Shown: one piece after another, positions 14,138 through 20,504 of the stretch
Position numbering within the stretch: the stretch's first letter is position 1
Layout: each line of letters opens with the position of its first letter
Source: a virus
Length of the DNA stretch: 27,352 bases
Direction: 5' to 3' (one strand)
Virus record (IMG/VR): IMGVR_UViG_3300046011_003437
Coordinates: 1 to 27,352 of that record
The notes under the pieces: model-generated
What the model was told of the DNA's origin: nothing
Databases searched by the model: none
What the model saw: the letters and a program-made list of their open reading frames with translations, nothing else
Position numbers and translations under genes: made by a program

Positions 14138-14177
14138 CGTATCCCCCTATCGTACGCGCCTCGTGCTACCCATCAAG

Positions 14178-14274
14178 CGGCTAGCATCCCGCGCTAGTAG
14201 TACCCTACACCCCCCCGCGCTAGGTTGTCAATAGGGGCGAAGGTTGAGAATCCATAACAATCGGCTAGCATCCC
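14178..14274. repeat. 13-bp direct repeat flanking promoter P1
   Basis: CGGCTAGCATCCC occurs exactly at 14178-14190 and 14262-14274, 84 bases apart, each followed by a nearby CGCTAG. One copy lies just downstream of the P1 -10 and the other about 30 bases upstream of its -35. Paired sites around a promoter are typical of regulator binding. Confidence 0.6.
14202..14231 (-). promoter_or_regulatory. Leftward promoter P1 (TTGACA-18-TAGGGT)
   Basis: On the minus strand TTGACA (14231-14226), an 18-base spacer and TAGGGT (14207-14202). It is oriented into the 13826 gene, about 60 bases before its start. Same -35 and -10 hexamers as P2, both preceded by CTA. Likely the main early promoter of the 7-kb leftward operon. 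Confidence 0.65.
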
Positions 14275-14279
14275 CCCGC

Positions 14280-14335
14280 TAGGGGTAGGGGTAGCATACC
14301 CGCCCCCGTAGGGGTATCCATCCCGTAGGGGTATC
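14280..14335. repeat. TAGGGGTA short repeats
   Basis: TAGGGGTA occurs four times (14280, 14286, 14309, 14326), the first two sharing a TA. The last two are part of a 14-base exact direct repeat CCCGTAGGGGTATC (14305-14318 and 14322-14335) with a 17-base period. It lies 50-100 bases upstream of P1. Confidence 0.6.
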
Positions 14336-14430
14336 GCCCCCCCTCGCCCCGCCTACCCCGCCCCTATCTCCCTTGATACCCCCCCTGCCCTAGCCCGAAG
14401 GGTATACCCCCCCCTAGTATCGCCCCGCTA

Positions 14431-14453
14431 GGGGGCGGATTATTGCCGCCCCC
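14431..14453 (-). repeat. Hairpin H5 (GGGGGCGG stem) in control region
   Basis: GGGGGCGG (14431-14438) and CCGCCCCC (14446-14453), 8 bp, loop ATTATTG. Same family as H1-H4 but with no leftward gene immediately upstream, which suggests a remnant of a lost gene junction or a role beyond transcript ends. Confidence 0.6.
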
Positions 14454-14584
14454 CTCCCCCCCAAGCGTATCTGCGGGGGTTGCAGTTTTGGGGAGGAACA
14501 CCCAGCCCCGCAATGAACACCCCTTCTGATAAGGCCGCGGGGGGTAGCCACTGAAAAGAGACCGTTTACACCCGTCTCCCTAGG

Positions 14585-14621
14585 TTAAGACTTCATTAAG
14601 AGATTATTAAGAAACCTTAAT
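14585..14621. repeat. Three TTAAGA repeats with 11-bp phasing in an AT-rich island
   Basis: TTAAGA occurs at 14585, 14596 and 14607, exactly 11 bases apart, followed by a related TTAATC at 14617. The spacing is one DNA turn, so all copies face the same side of the helix. The island is AT-rich within a very GC-rich region, as expected of an origin's unwinding element or an operator array. Confidence 0.6.
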
Positions 14622-14640
14622 CTGCAACTTTGTGCAAAAA

Positions 14641-14751
14641 CCCCCCCAATTTCTGGTTATATGGGGGGAGATAAAGAGGGGGGAAACGAACCCTACCTCC
14701 TAGAATTAGATCTCACTCTTAAATTGGGTTCGTATCCAGCCGCTAGGCTGG
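14641..14751 (+). other. Structured leader upstream of the late operon
   Basis: Three potential stem-loops in series: C6/G6 (14642-14647 with 14663-14668), an 8-bp ACGAACCC/GGGTTCGT stem (14686-14693 with 14726-14733) enclosing 32 bases, and CCAGCC-GCTA-GGCTGG (14736-14751) followed by TTTAG. The last could be a weak terminator. The next gene starts at 14794. No clear promoter was found on this strand. Confidence 0.45.
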
Positions 14752-14793
14752 TTTAGTAAAGGGTAACCCCCTAGGAGAAAGAGGGACATAATA

Positions 14794-15051
14794 ATGCCAC
14801 GAGGTTCAGGATACGACGGTATGAACGATTGGTCGGATAAGCGCGGAAAGCGAAAGAGGCCAGCACCAGGTGGCCCGCAGAAGAGGCCAGCACCAGGTGG
14901 TAAGCAGCCAAAGCCAGGGAAGATCCAGCCAATCGTTGGTCGAAAGCCAGGTAAGCCTCGTGACCCAGGGTTCGTCCCTACCCCACGAGTACCAAAGAAT
15001 CCAGATCGTAAGACCATTATGCCTGTAAGGCCAAAGAAGAGGGGACTGTAA
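14794..15051 (+). CDS. Small basic Pro/Gly/Lys-rich protein
   Basis: 85 residues, highly basic and low-complexity, with an internal repeat (KRPAPGG twice) and many PxxP segments. Probably disordered. AGGAG and AGAGGG lie within 20 bases of ATG 14794. First gene of the late operon and followed by other basic proteins; a DNA-condensing or internal head protein is possible by composition and position only. Confidence 0.65.
   Translation: MPRGSGYDGMNDWSDKRGKRKRPAPGGPQKRPAPGGKQPKPGKIQPIVGRKPGKPRDPGFVPTPRVPKNPDRKTIMPVRPKKRGL
14854..14900 (+). repeat. 20-bp in-frame tandem repeat
   Basis: AAGAGGCCAGCACCAGGTGG is present exactly at 14854-14873 and 14881-14900, a 27-base (9-codon) period that duplicates the KRPAPGG motif in the basic protein. 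Confidence 0.8.
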
Positions 15052-15053
15052 AA

Positions 15054-15746
15054 ATGGCAGTAGATCGAGGATATGGGTCAGGGAAGCCACGCTCGGCGGC
15101 CAACTCGTCAATGCGACGACGTGTTGCCGCTGGCCAGACGCCTAAAAGCAAGAAGAAGATGGCGCCATTGGGTTCTGGTGCGTCGCAGAGCCTAAAGGCT
15201 GAAAAAAGCCGACTTTCTGGAAATCTTCTTGAGGCATTTACTGGATTTAATAAGAAGGACGGCGTAGACGCTGGGGACGTCGCTGGGCTTGCACTAGCAA
15301 TCCCTGCTGGCATCGGTGGGGCAGTTCTCAGGGCTGGATCACGACTTGTTCCTGCTGGTGTTCGCATTGCCAAGGCAGCAACACGAGTTTCTAGGGTTGC
15401 CAGAGGAACCAGGCGTAATCTTTCCGAGCCACTTGCGGCAGCAAGAAAGAAAGTTTCTTCGGAACTTGACAATGTTAAAATGGCTGGAAGCGATGCCTAT
15501 TCTAATTACTACGCAATGGAAAGACGTATTGGCTCTGGCCCGACAGATATGCTGTATGGATCTGAGGGGAAATACATTCAGCGCGCTAAGGACGCAGCAT
15601 ATGTAAATGTTAATAAGGCTGGGGAAAAAGCGGTCAGACTAGGGAGACTTGCAGAGCGAGCGGCAGAGCGATCAGATGTAGTTAGCGCCGCCGATGAAAT
15701 TAAGCGTCGACTTGCTGCACTTAAGCGAGCAAAGAGAAACCGATAA
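15054..15746 (+). CDS. Basic virion-region protein with shared 28-residue N-terminal tag (paralogue A)
   Basis: 230 residues, strongly basic. Residues 1-28 (MAVDRGYGSGKPRSAANSSM then RRRVAAGQ) are repeated with one change at the start of the 16200 gene, while the rest differs. A hydrophobic stretch (VAGLALAIPAGIGGAVLRAG) lies near residue 80, followed by Arg/Ala-rich helices to the end (LGRLAERAAERSDVVSAADE). A shared tag on different bodies suggests a common targeting or assembly signal, for example into the capsid. No family recognised; third positions are more AT-rich than in the left operon. Confidence 0.7.
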   Translation: MAVDRGYGSGKPRSAANSSMRRRVAAGQTPKSKKKMAPLGSGASQSLKAEKSRLSGNLLEAFTGFNKKDGVDAGDVAGLALAIPAGIGGAVLRAGSRLVPAGVRIAKAATRVSRVARGTRRNLSEPLAAARKKVSSELDNVKMAGSDAYSNYYAMERRIGSGPTDMLYGSEGKYIQRAKDAAYVNVNKAGEKAVRLGRLAERAAERSDVVSAADEIKRRLAALKRAKRNR

Positions 15747-15805
15747 AAAGTTACAACGCGACCGTTTCAGTGGGGGATGCAGTTTAAGACCATTTCGGAG
15801 GTAGT

Positions 15806-16198
15806 ATGCGGGAGAAACGACTCAAAGACTACCTTGACCGTGCAAAGCGCATCCTCAACTTGAGCCACTGGGAGATTAAAGTCTCCTCAGATCCGCCTCC
15901 AGATGATGCTTGGGCCGATGTCGAGGTGTCTCAGAACCTTTATGCAGCTACTATCCGCTTCTCCCCAGGACTCTGGAAGGAGAAACCAGAAGAGATTAGG
16001 CGTGTGATTGCACACGAATTGATTCATTGCCACTATGCGGGGGTCGAACGCCTAGTGGAAGTGGTCCAGGATGCCCTCGGCACGACTGCTGGGGAGATCG
16101 TGGAGAAGATATGGGACGTGGAGTCCGAACGGGGAGCAGATTCGCTCTCAACTGCGGTAGCAGAACTTCTACCATTACCAACATTTGGAGATAAATAA
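15806..16198 (+). CDS. Zincin-like putative metallopeptidase
   Basis: 130 residues. The HELIH motif (His70, Glu71, His74) in RRVIAHELIHCHYAGVERL is the zinc and catalytic signature of zincins; Glu106 or Glu108 in the next helix could be the third ligand. The N-terminal region (LSHWEIKVSSDPPPDDAWAD, ATIRFSPGLWKE, PEEIR) follows a layout common in small phage zincins. GGAGG precedes ATG 15806. It sits between the two tag-sharing paralogues, so cleavage of virion proteins is a testable idea, but such genes are also common with no known substrate. Confidence 0.75.
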   Translation: MREKRLKDYLDRAKRILNLSHWEIKVSSDPPPDDAWADVEVSQNLYAATIRFSPGLWKEKPEEIRRVIAHELIHCHYAGVERLVEVVQDALGTTAGEIVEKIWDVESERGADSLSTAVAELLPLPTFGDK

Positions 16199-16199
16199 G

Positions 16200-16718
16200 A
16201 TGGCAGTCGACAAGGGTTACGGATCAGGGAAGCCACGCTCGGCAGCGAACTCGTCAATGCGACGACGTGTTGCCGCTGGCCAGTTGAGCAAGAGAAAGTT
16301 GACTAATAGCGAACAGTTTGATCGTTCACGAAAAAAGCTGGCAGCATCTCCGCTTGGTCAGTTTGCTGATACTCTTCTAGGATTTGCCCTGCCAGTTGGC
16401 AAGGTAAAAGCTGCGGCTGCTGCCTTTAGATCGCGTGGGTCTGGGTTTGCTATGAGCCAACTTGAATCTAGGGTTATGGCAAAGGAATTTGGAAAGCAAA
16501 GGGCAAAAGAGATCGCCTCTGGTGTTCCTGCATCAAGCACTTATAATTATGGGCTTGGACCAATTTCACGAGTAGCCTCTTCTAATTTGTATCCAAAATA
16601 TTCGCCGCCGAAGCCAACAACGCCTGCGCAAAGAATTGTTGACAACCCACGATGGGGAAGGTCAACACGCCCAAAGGTTAAGCCGCTTCCAATTCCAAAG
16701 GGAAGGGGCGGTCGATAA
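16200..16718 (+). CDS. Basic virion-region protein with shared N-terminal tag (paralogue B)
   Basis: 172 residues from ATG 16200, chosen because the homologous tag begins exactly there (an in-frame ATG at 16185 lies inside the zincin gene). Residues 1-28 equal those of the 15054 protein except Lys for Arg at position 5. A hydrophobic stretch (LGQFADTLLGFALPVGKV) lies at about residues 53-70; the C-terminal part is Pro/Arg/Lys-rich. The stop overlaps the next ATG (TAATG). Function unknown. Confidence 0.7.
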   Translation: MAVDKGYGSGKPRSAANSSMRRRVAAGQLSKRKLTNSEQFDRSRKKLAASPLGQFADTLLGFALPVGKVKAAAAAFRSRGSGFAMSQLESRVMAKEFGKQRAKEIASGVPASSTYNYGLGPISRVASSNLYPKYSPPKPTTPAQRIVDNPRWGRSTRPKVKPLPIPKGRGGR

Positions 16719-17032
16719 TGGCAGCGGTTAGACGTCAAAAGGGCGACAAGACAAAGGTGTCCGCTAACGGTAACCTTGTTGTAACGCGAGCAAATGGTAA
16801 CGTCGTAAGAATTAATCCAAACAAAGGGATCGTTGTTCGGATGAAGGCAGACGGTACCAAGGTAACGCAAAAGTGGACACCTACGCCGACTAAGGCTGTT
16901 GGAAAGACTGGATCCACATACAGCGCAAGCGGCGGTGTTGCAACCAAGTGGAATATAGAGTCTATGCCTAGGAAGCAAAGTCTTACAAATTCACAACCAA
17001 AACCTTCACGAACACAAGACAGGAACCGATAA
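16718..17032 (+). CDS. Basic hypothetical protein
   Basis: 104 residues. The first 50 alternate short strands with Asn/Gly turns (ANGNLVVTRANGNVVRINPN, GIVVRMKADGTKV), resembling a small beta-sheet. The rest is Ser/Thr/Lys-rich and probably disordered. TAATG junctions on both sides. Not recognised. Confidence 0.65.
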   Translation: MAAVRRQKGDKTKVSANGNLVVTRANGNVVRINPNKGIVVRMKADGTKVTQKWTPTPTKAVGKTGSTYSASGGVATKWNIESMPRKQSLTNSQPKPSRTQDRNR

Positions 17033-17205
17033 TGCCAGGCAAGATGATTCCCGTAAAAGGTCGTGGTCCAAAGGGCGCTACCAAGAAGCCGAAGGGCAAG
17101 GGTATGCCTGGTGACCAGTACAAGCCAGACTCAAAGAAGCCAACGCCAAACCGACGGCGCTTCCTTGAGCAACTCAACGAGATGAATAAGAAGGCGGGTT
17201 ACTAA
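17032..17205 (+). CDS. Small basic protein (57 aa)
   Basis: Short gene whose ATG overlaps the previous stop (TAATG) and which ends one base before the next start. Lys/Pro/Gly-rich N terminus (VKGRGPKGATKKPKGKGMPG) and a helical end (RRRFLEQLNEMNKKAGY). Composition matches the neighbouring small basic proteins. Not recognised. Confidence 0.65.
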   Translation: MPGKMIPVKGRGPKGATKKPKGKGMPGDQYKPDSKKPTPNRRRFLEQLNEMNKKAGY

Positions 17206-17206
17206 T

Positions 17207-17425
17207 ATGCCGAAGGTAGGCGGGAAAGAGTTCCCATACACCAAGAAGGGTATCGCTGCGGCAAAGAAGGCTGAGAAGGGCCTCTACGCCAACATCAACG
17301 CCAAGAAGAAGCGGATTGCCGCTGGCTCTGGCGAGAAGATGCGCAAGCCAGGGAGCAAGGGCGCACCTACTGCTAAAGACTTTAAGGAATCAGCCAAGAC
17401 AGCAAAGGGTCGTAAGGGGAAGTAA
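17207..17425 (+). CDS. Small lysine-rich phage protein
   Basis: 72 residues. The start MPKVGGKEFPYTKKGIAAAK is a pattern I recognise from small basic proteins in aquatic phage genomes, often near structural genes; function unknown. Almost a quarter Lys. The stop overlaps the fibre gene start (TAATG). Confidence 0.7.
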   Translation: MPKVGGKEFPYTKKGIAAAKKAEKGLYANINAKKKRIAAGSGEKMRKPGSKGAPTAKDFKESAKTAKGRKGK

Positions 17426-19041
17426 TGGCAACATTTAAGTTCGGACGAACGGTCGACATCCACTGGCAAGGCTACGAGATTGTTGGGCCAGCGGAAACGG
17501 TCTTCTCTATTCCAGACCAGCTCTATGAGGAGTTTGATGCCGACATCGCTCCAGTAGAGCCGACCCTTGTATGGCTTGACACGAACGAGTTCCTCACCCT
17601 CTCCAACTCCGTCTCGGTCAGCACCCTTGAGGCCACCTTCCCAATCTCCGTCACCACGACGACATCGGGTAGGAATGTCTCCATCTCGTCGTCAACCAAC
17701 CCAGCGGGGTATACGATTGTTGCGGACGGTACTGGTGGGGTCATCTTCCAGGCTGGATCTACTGGCGCACTAACCTCCGTTGTTGGCGTATCGCCAATCA
17801 GCGCAATCATTGCGGGCAATGCCGCTTCGGTAAGCATTGACCAAAGCCTCATCACTGGGGCTACCGCTGCCAATAACGCACAGGTCGTCCGCTTCCTCGT
17901 GAAGAACACGACTGGCACCACGATCCCGAAGGGTTCTGCGGTGTATGTGTCTGGTGCGACTGGCGACAATGCACTCATCTCCCTTGCTTCGGCAACCTCC
18001 GATCCATCTTCGTCCAAGACGCTCGGCATTACCGCTGAAGCGATTGCAAACGATGCGTTCGGGTATGTCATTGAGGCTGGGTATCTCACCGACATCGATA
18101 CCTCAGCAACCACCGCTGGCGCAGCCGTCTGGCTAGGGAATACCCCTGGCTCGCTCGTATTCGTCAGTCCTCCAGCAGAGCCAAGCCACTCCGTCTACCT
18201 AGGTGTTGTGGTTCGGGTGCAGTCAAACAACGGCTCCATCCTTGTCAAGGTACAAAACGGATACGAGCTGGATGAACTCCACGACGTATTCGTCGGCGGT
18301 GTCAGCACGGCCCTGCCACTTGTCTACAACAGCACCTCTTCTGGTTGGGTCGCCCAGGCGCTGACCTCGGTCGGAATCGCAGACAATGCCGTTGTTGGCT
18401 CAAAGATCATTGACGGCGCGGTTACTTCTGGAAAGATTGCGGATGGATCAGTCACATCTTCCAAGATCGTTGCTGGTGCTGTCGATTCATCCATCCTTGC
18501 AGACAATGCGGTTGTGGCAGCAAAGATCGCCGCTGGTGCGGTTGGTTCTGCTGCTATCGCCGCTGGTGCAGTTGTTGCTGGGGACATTGCTGCCAATGCA
18601 GTGACCAGCGGAAACATTGCTGCTGGTGCAGTTGGCACGGCAGCACTATCTTCTGGCGCTGCGGCCAACGGAACTGTACTGACGGCAAACGGATCTGGTG
18701 CCGCGTCATTCTCCGCCATCTCCGCGCCAAGCCTTACGGTCGCCCAGAACGCCCAGACAGCCTCGTACACCCTAGTCCTGACAGACCAGGATAAACTTAT
18801 CGAGATGAATGCCGCAACAGCACTTAACATCACAATTCCGCCAAACTCTTCGGTGGCGTTTCCAACTGGGTCGCAGGTCCACGTCCTCCAGGTTGGGGCT
18901 GGCCAGGTGACGGTTGTGGCTGGGGCTGGTGTGACGGTAAACTCTTCCGACGGACTAAAGCTACGAACACAGTGGTCTCCAGCCACCCTAATCAAGCGTG
19001 CGACAAATACCTGGGTACTGATGGGAGATAACACTCCGTGA
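17425..19041 (+). CDS. Fibre-like virion protein
   Basis: 538 residues. The N-terminal part is beta-rich. A middle domain (VRFLVKNTTGTTIPKGSAVY ... LGITAEAIANDAFGYVIEAG) is of a kind seen in phage fibres and decoration proteins. From about residue 315 to 415 there are repeats of the form DGAVTSxKIADGSVxxxKI, a fibrous trimer-type repeat. The last 95 residues (SYTLVLTDQDKLIEMNAATA ... NTWVLMGDN) resemble a C-terminal module of many phage appendages. Likely a tail or head fibre involved in host attachment; the exact position on the virion is unknown. Confidence 0.75.
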   Translation: MATFKFGRTVDIHWQGYEIVGPAETVFSIPDQLYEEFDADIAPVEPTLVWLDTNEFLTLSNSVSVSTLEATFPISVTTTTSGRNVSISSSTNPAGYTIVADGTGGVIFQAGSTGALTSVVGVSPISAIIAGNAASVSIDQSLITGATAANNAQVVRFLVKNTTGTTIPKGSAVYVSGATGDNALISLASATSDPSSSKTLGITAEAIANDAFGYVIEAGYLTDIDTSATTAGAAVWLGNTPGSLVFVSPPAEPSHSVYLGVVVRVQSNNGSILVKVQNGYELDELHDVFVGGVSTALPLVYNSTSSGWVAQALTSVGIADNAVVGSKIIDGAVTSGKIADGSVTSSKIVAGAVDSSILADNAVVAAKIAAGAVGSAAIAAGAVVAGDIAANAVTSGNIAAGAVGTAALSSGAAANGTVLTANGSGAASFSAISAPSLTVAQNAQTASYTLVLTDQDKLIEMNAATALNITIPPNSSVAFPTGSQVHVLQVGAGQVTVVAGAGVTVNSSDGLKLRTQWSPATLIKRATNTWVLMGDNTP

Positions 19042-20096
19042 TCCCTGGACTTACCGCACATAACGTTTTCAAGGGAGACCTTGTGGTTCTTGGACACGAC
19101 CAATCTCCAAATTTGACAGTATACCGATGGGATAACGGATTTGGTGCAAGGATTACAACCCCAACTGGAATTTTCCCAGTTAATGGTGATGTATATGACA
19201 TTGCATTTAGGTCCGACAAGAAAAGATTTTATACAGCCAATCGGGCAACAAATAATTATGACACCTTTCGGACACGAAGGTTTGCTAACGGTGTATTAGA
19301 CATTGGGTCAAGCACTATGACAACTCCAGGATTTGCCGATGCCTGTGACCTCCGCCCACAGAACGACTGGTATGGATGGGCGCACAATAACACGCCAGGT
19401 GTAAGTTTCAAGCCAGCAGATATTGATGGATTTGGCGCTGGTGCAAGGGCTGCAATGACTTCATACAACGGCGGTTCGGATGTTAAATTCTCTAGCACTG
19501 GCGATGATGTGGTAATGTCTATTGATCCAACACCATACGTATTTGCTGGTCCGTTTACAAGTTCTGGACCAGGGACAAAATATACCGATATGGCGTCAAT
19601 TCCAAACCCAACAGACGTATTTAACGTTGCCTGGTCGGCAACTGATAGCCAAGTTGCCCTTGGATCAGGAAATAATTCACTAACAAATACTATTCAGGCG
19701 TACAGATTCACCCCTGGAACTGGCTGGGGAACAAAGTTTACCGCACCAGTTCTTGCTAATAGACCAACTGGTATATGCAGCGGAATTGTATTTAGAAAAG
19801 ACAATGACGTACTTGTTATTAATAATGGAACTGCAAGCGCCGCAATTATTGCCTATGCCTGGAGTACCGCTGGCTTTGGGACAAAGTTTGCAAATCCAGC
19901 AACACTTCCAGCCGTAGGGTCAGATAGTAACAGTCGCGGTAAATCAAGGTTTACTAAGGATGGAAATAATTTGATTGTTGGCGCCCTTACCACACCATTT
20001 GTTCACGCTTGGGCGTGGTCTGCTGGGTTTGGAACAAAATATTCGGACCCATCCAATCTTCCACCTGACCGAGTAAACGTAGTAAAAGTAGTATAG
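19038..20096 (+). CDS. Beta-propeller-like repeat protein, probable virion appendage
   Basis: 352 residues from GTG 19038, overlapping the fibre stop by 4 bases. About six copies of a loose repeat occur, marked by G(F/W)GTK(F/Y)xxP followed some residues later by a hydrophobic strand and a (Y/W)xW pair, as in WD40/YVTN-type propellers. Codons are clearly more AT-rich than in the fibre gene, suggesting separate acquisition. Position directly after the fibre suggests receptor binding or a lid on the appendage. Confidence 0.65.
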   Translation: MIPGLTAHNVFKGDLVVLGHDQSPNLTVYRWDNGFGARITTPTGIFPVNGDVYDIAFRSDKKRFYTANRATNNYDTFRTRRFANGVLDIGSSTMTTPGFADACDLRPQNDWYGWAHNNTPGVSFKPADIDGFGAGARAAMTSYNGGSDVKFSSTGDDVVMSIDPTPYVFAGPFTSSGPGTKYTDMASIPNPTDVFNVAWSATDSQVALGSGNNSLTNTIQAYRFTPGTGWGTKFTAPVLANRPTGICSGIVFRKDNDVLVINNGTASAAIIAYAWSTAGFGTKFANPATLPAVGSDSNSRGKSRFTKDGNNLIVGALTTPFVHAWAWSAGFGTKYSDPSNLPPDRVNVVKVV

Positions 20097-20105
20097 GGAG
20101 TAATT

Positions 20106-20504
20106 ATGGCAGAAATCATTAGCGACAACCAGATTGTAAGCGACCTTGCAAATGCGTTTGTAAGTAGGACGCAGGAAGTGTATTCCTACGATGCAAACAT
20201 TCAGAACTACACGCAAATCCTTGCAAGCAGCGCGGGTGTATTGCCAGAAAGGCTTTCATACCTATCTGCCCTTGGGGATGAGCAGGCAATGATTGAATGC
20301 CCGATTGAAGACCTGCCAATTCTTGCCGAGGTACATCAGCACAAGAGGGTGTCGTACCTGATCCGAACGGAGGCAATGGAACGTGCCAAGGCTCAATCAA
20401 TCCTTACCGCAATCGGAGCGCAACTTGACAGTCTCCTTGATGCAGAGCAGAAGGAACTTGTTATCCAAGAGGCGCTAGACAGATTGCAGGGTATCTCAGC
20501 TTGA
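20106..20504 (+). CDS. Hypothetical helical protein
   Basis: 132 residues, helical and acidic (NQIVSDLANAFVSRTQEVYS, LIRTEAMERAKAQSILTAIG, LLDAEQKELVIQEALDRLQG). AGGGAG lies about 7 bases before the ATG. Overlaps the next gene by 4 bases (TTGA). Chaperone-, assembly- or scaffold-like by shape only; not recognised. Confidence 0.65.
   Translation: MAEIISDNQIVSDLANAFVSRTQEVYSYDANIQNYTQILASSAGVLPERLSYLSALGDEQAMIECPIEDLPILAEVHQHKRVSYLIRTEAMERAKAQSILTAIGAQLDSLLDAEQKELVIQEALDRLQGISA

Larger units (their letters stand above)
14138..14793. other. Long non-coding control region between divergent operons
   Basis: The only gap above 300 bases. No convincing coding frame on either strand. The left two thirds (to about 14480) is C-runs on the plus strand (G-runs on the minus) with short repeats, promoter P1 and hairpin H5. 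From about 14580 it turns AT-rich with phased TTAAGA repeats, then holds stem-loops leading into the late operon. An imperfect palindrome, GAGAC-11-GTCTC (14558-14578), may be an operator. This is the best place in the window for regulation or a replication origin. Confidence 0.75.

Noticed and set aside
14513-14554. Possible 13-residue leader peptide on the plus strand
   Set aside because: The GGGGAGG upstream is too far from the ATG and the codons give no regulatory pattern.
14700-14751. tRNA-like GGGTTCGTATCC segment
   Set aside because: It resembles a T-arm, but the stems do not pair with the needed lengths, and no acceptor stem, D-arm or anticodon arm can be built around it.
17523-18113. 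Long open frame on the minus strand (196 aa) opposite the fibre gene
   Set aside because: Antisense shadow of a GC-rich repetitive gene; no ribosome site and no recognisable protein.
18360-18700. Tandem DNA repeat or CRISPR-like array in the fibre gene
   Set aside because: The periodicity is in-frame protein repeat (AGAV/DGAV units) with variable bases, not an array with spacers.
18324-19103. Long minus-strand frame (259 aa) opposite the fibre repeats
   Set aside because: The Ala/Thr/Pro repeats are the mirror of the fibre's DGAVTS repeats.
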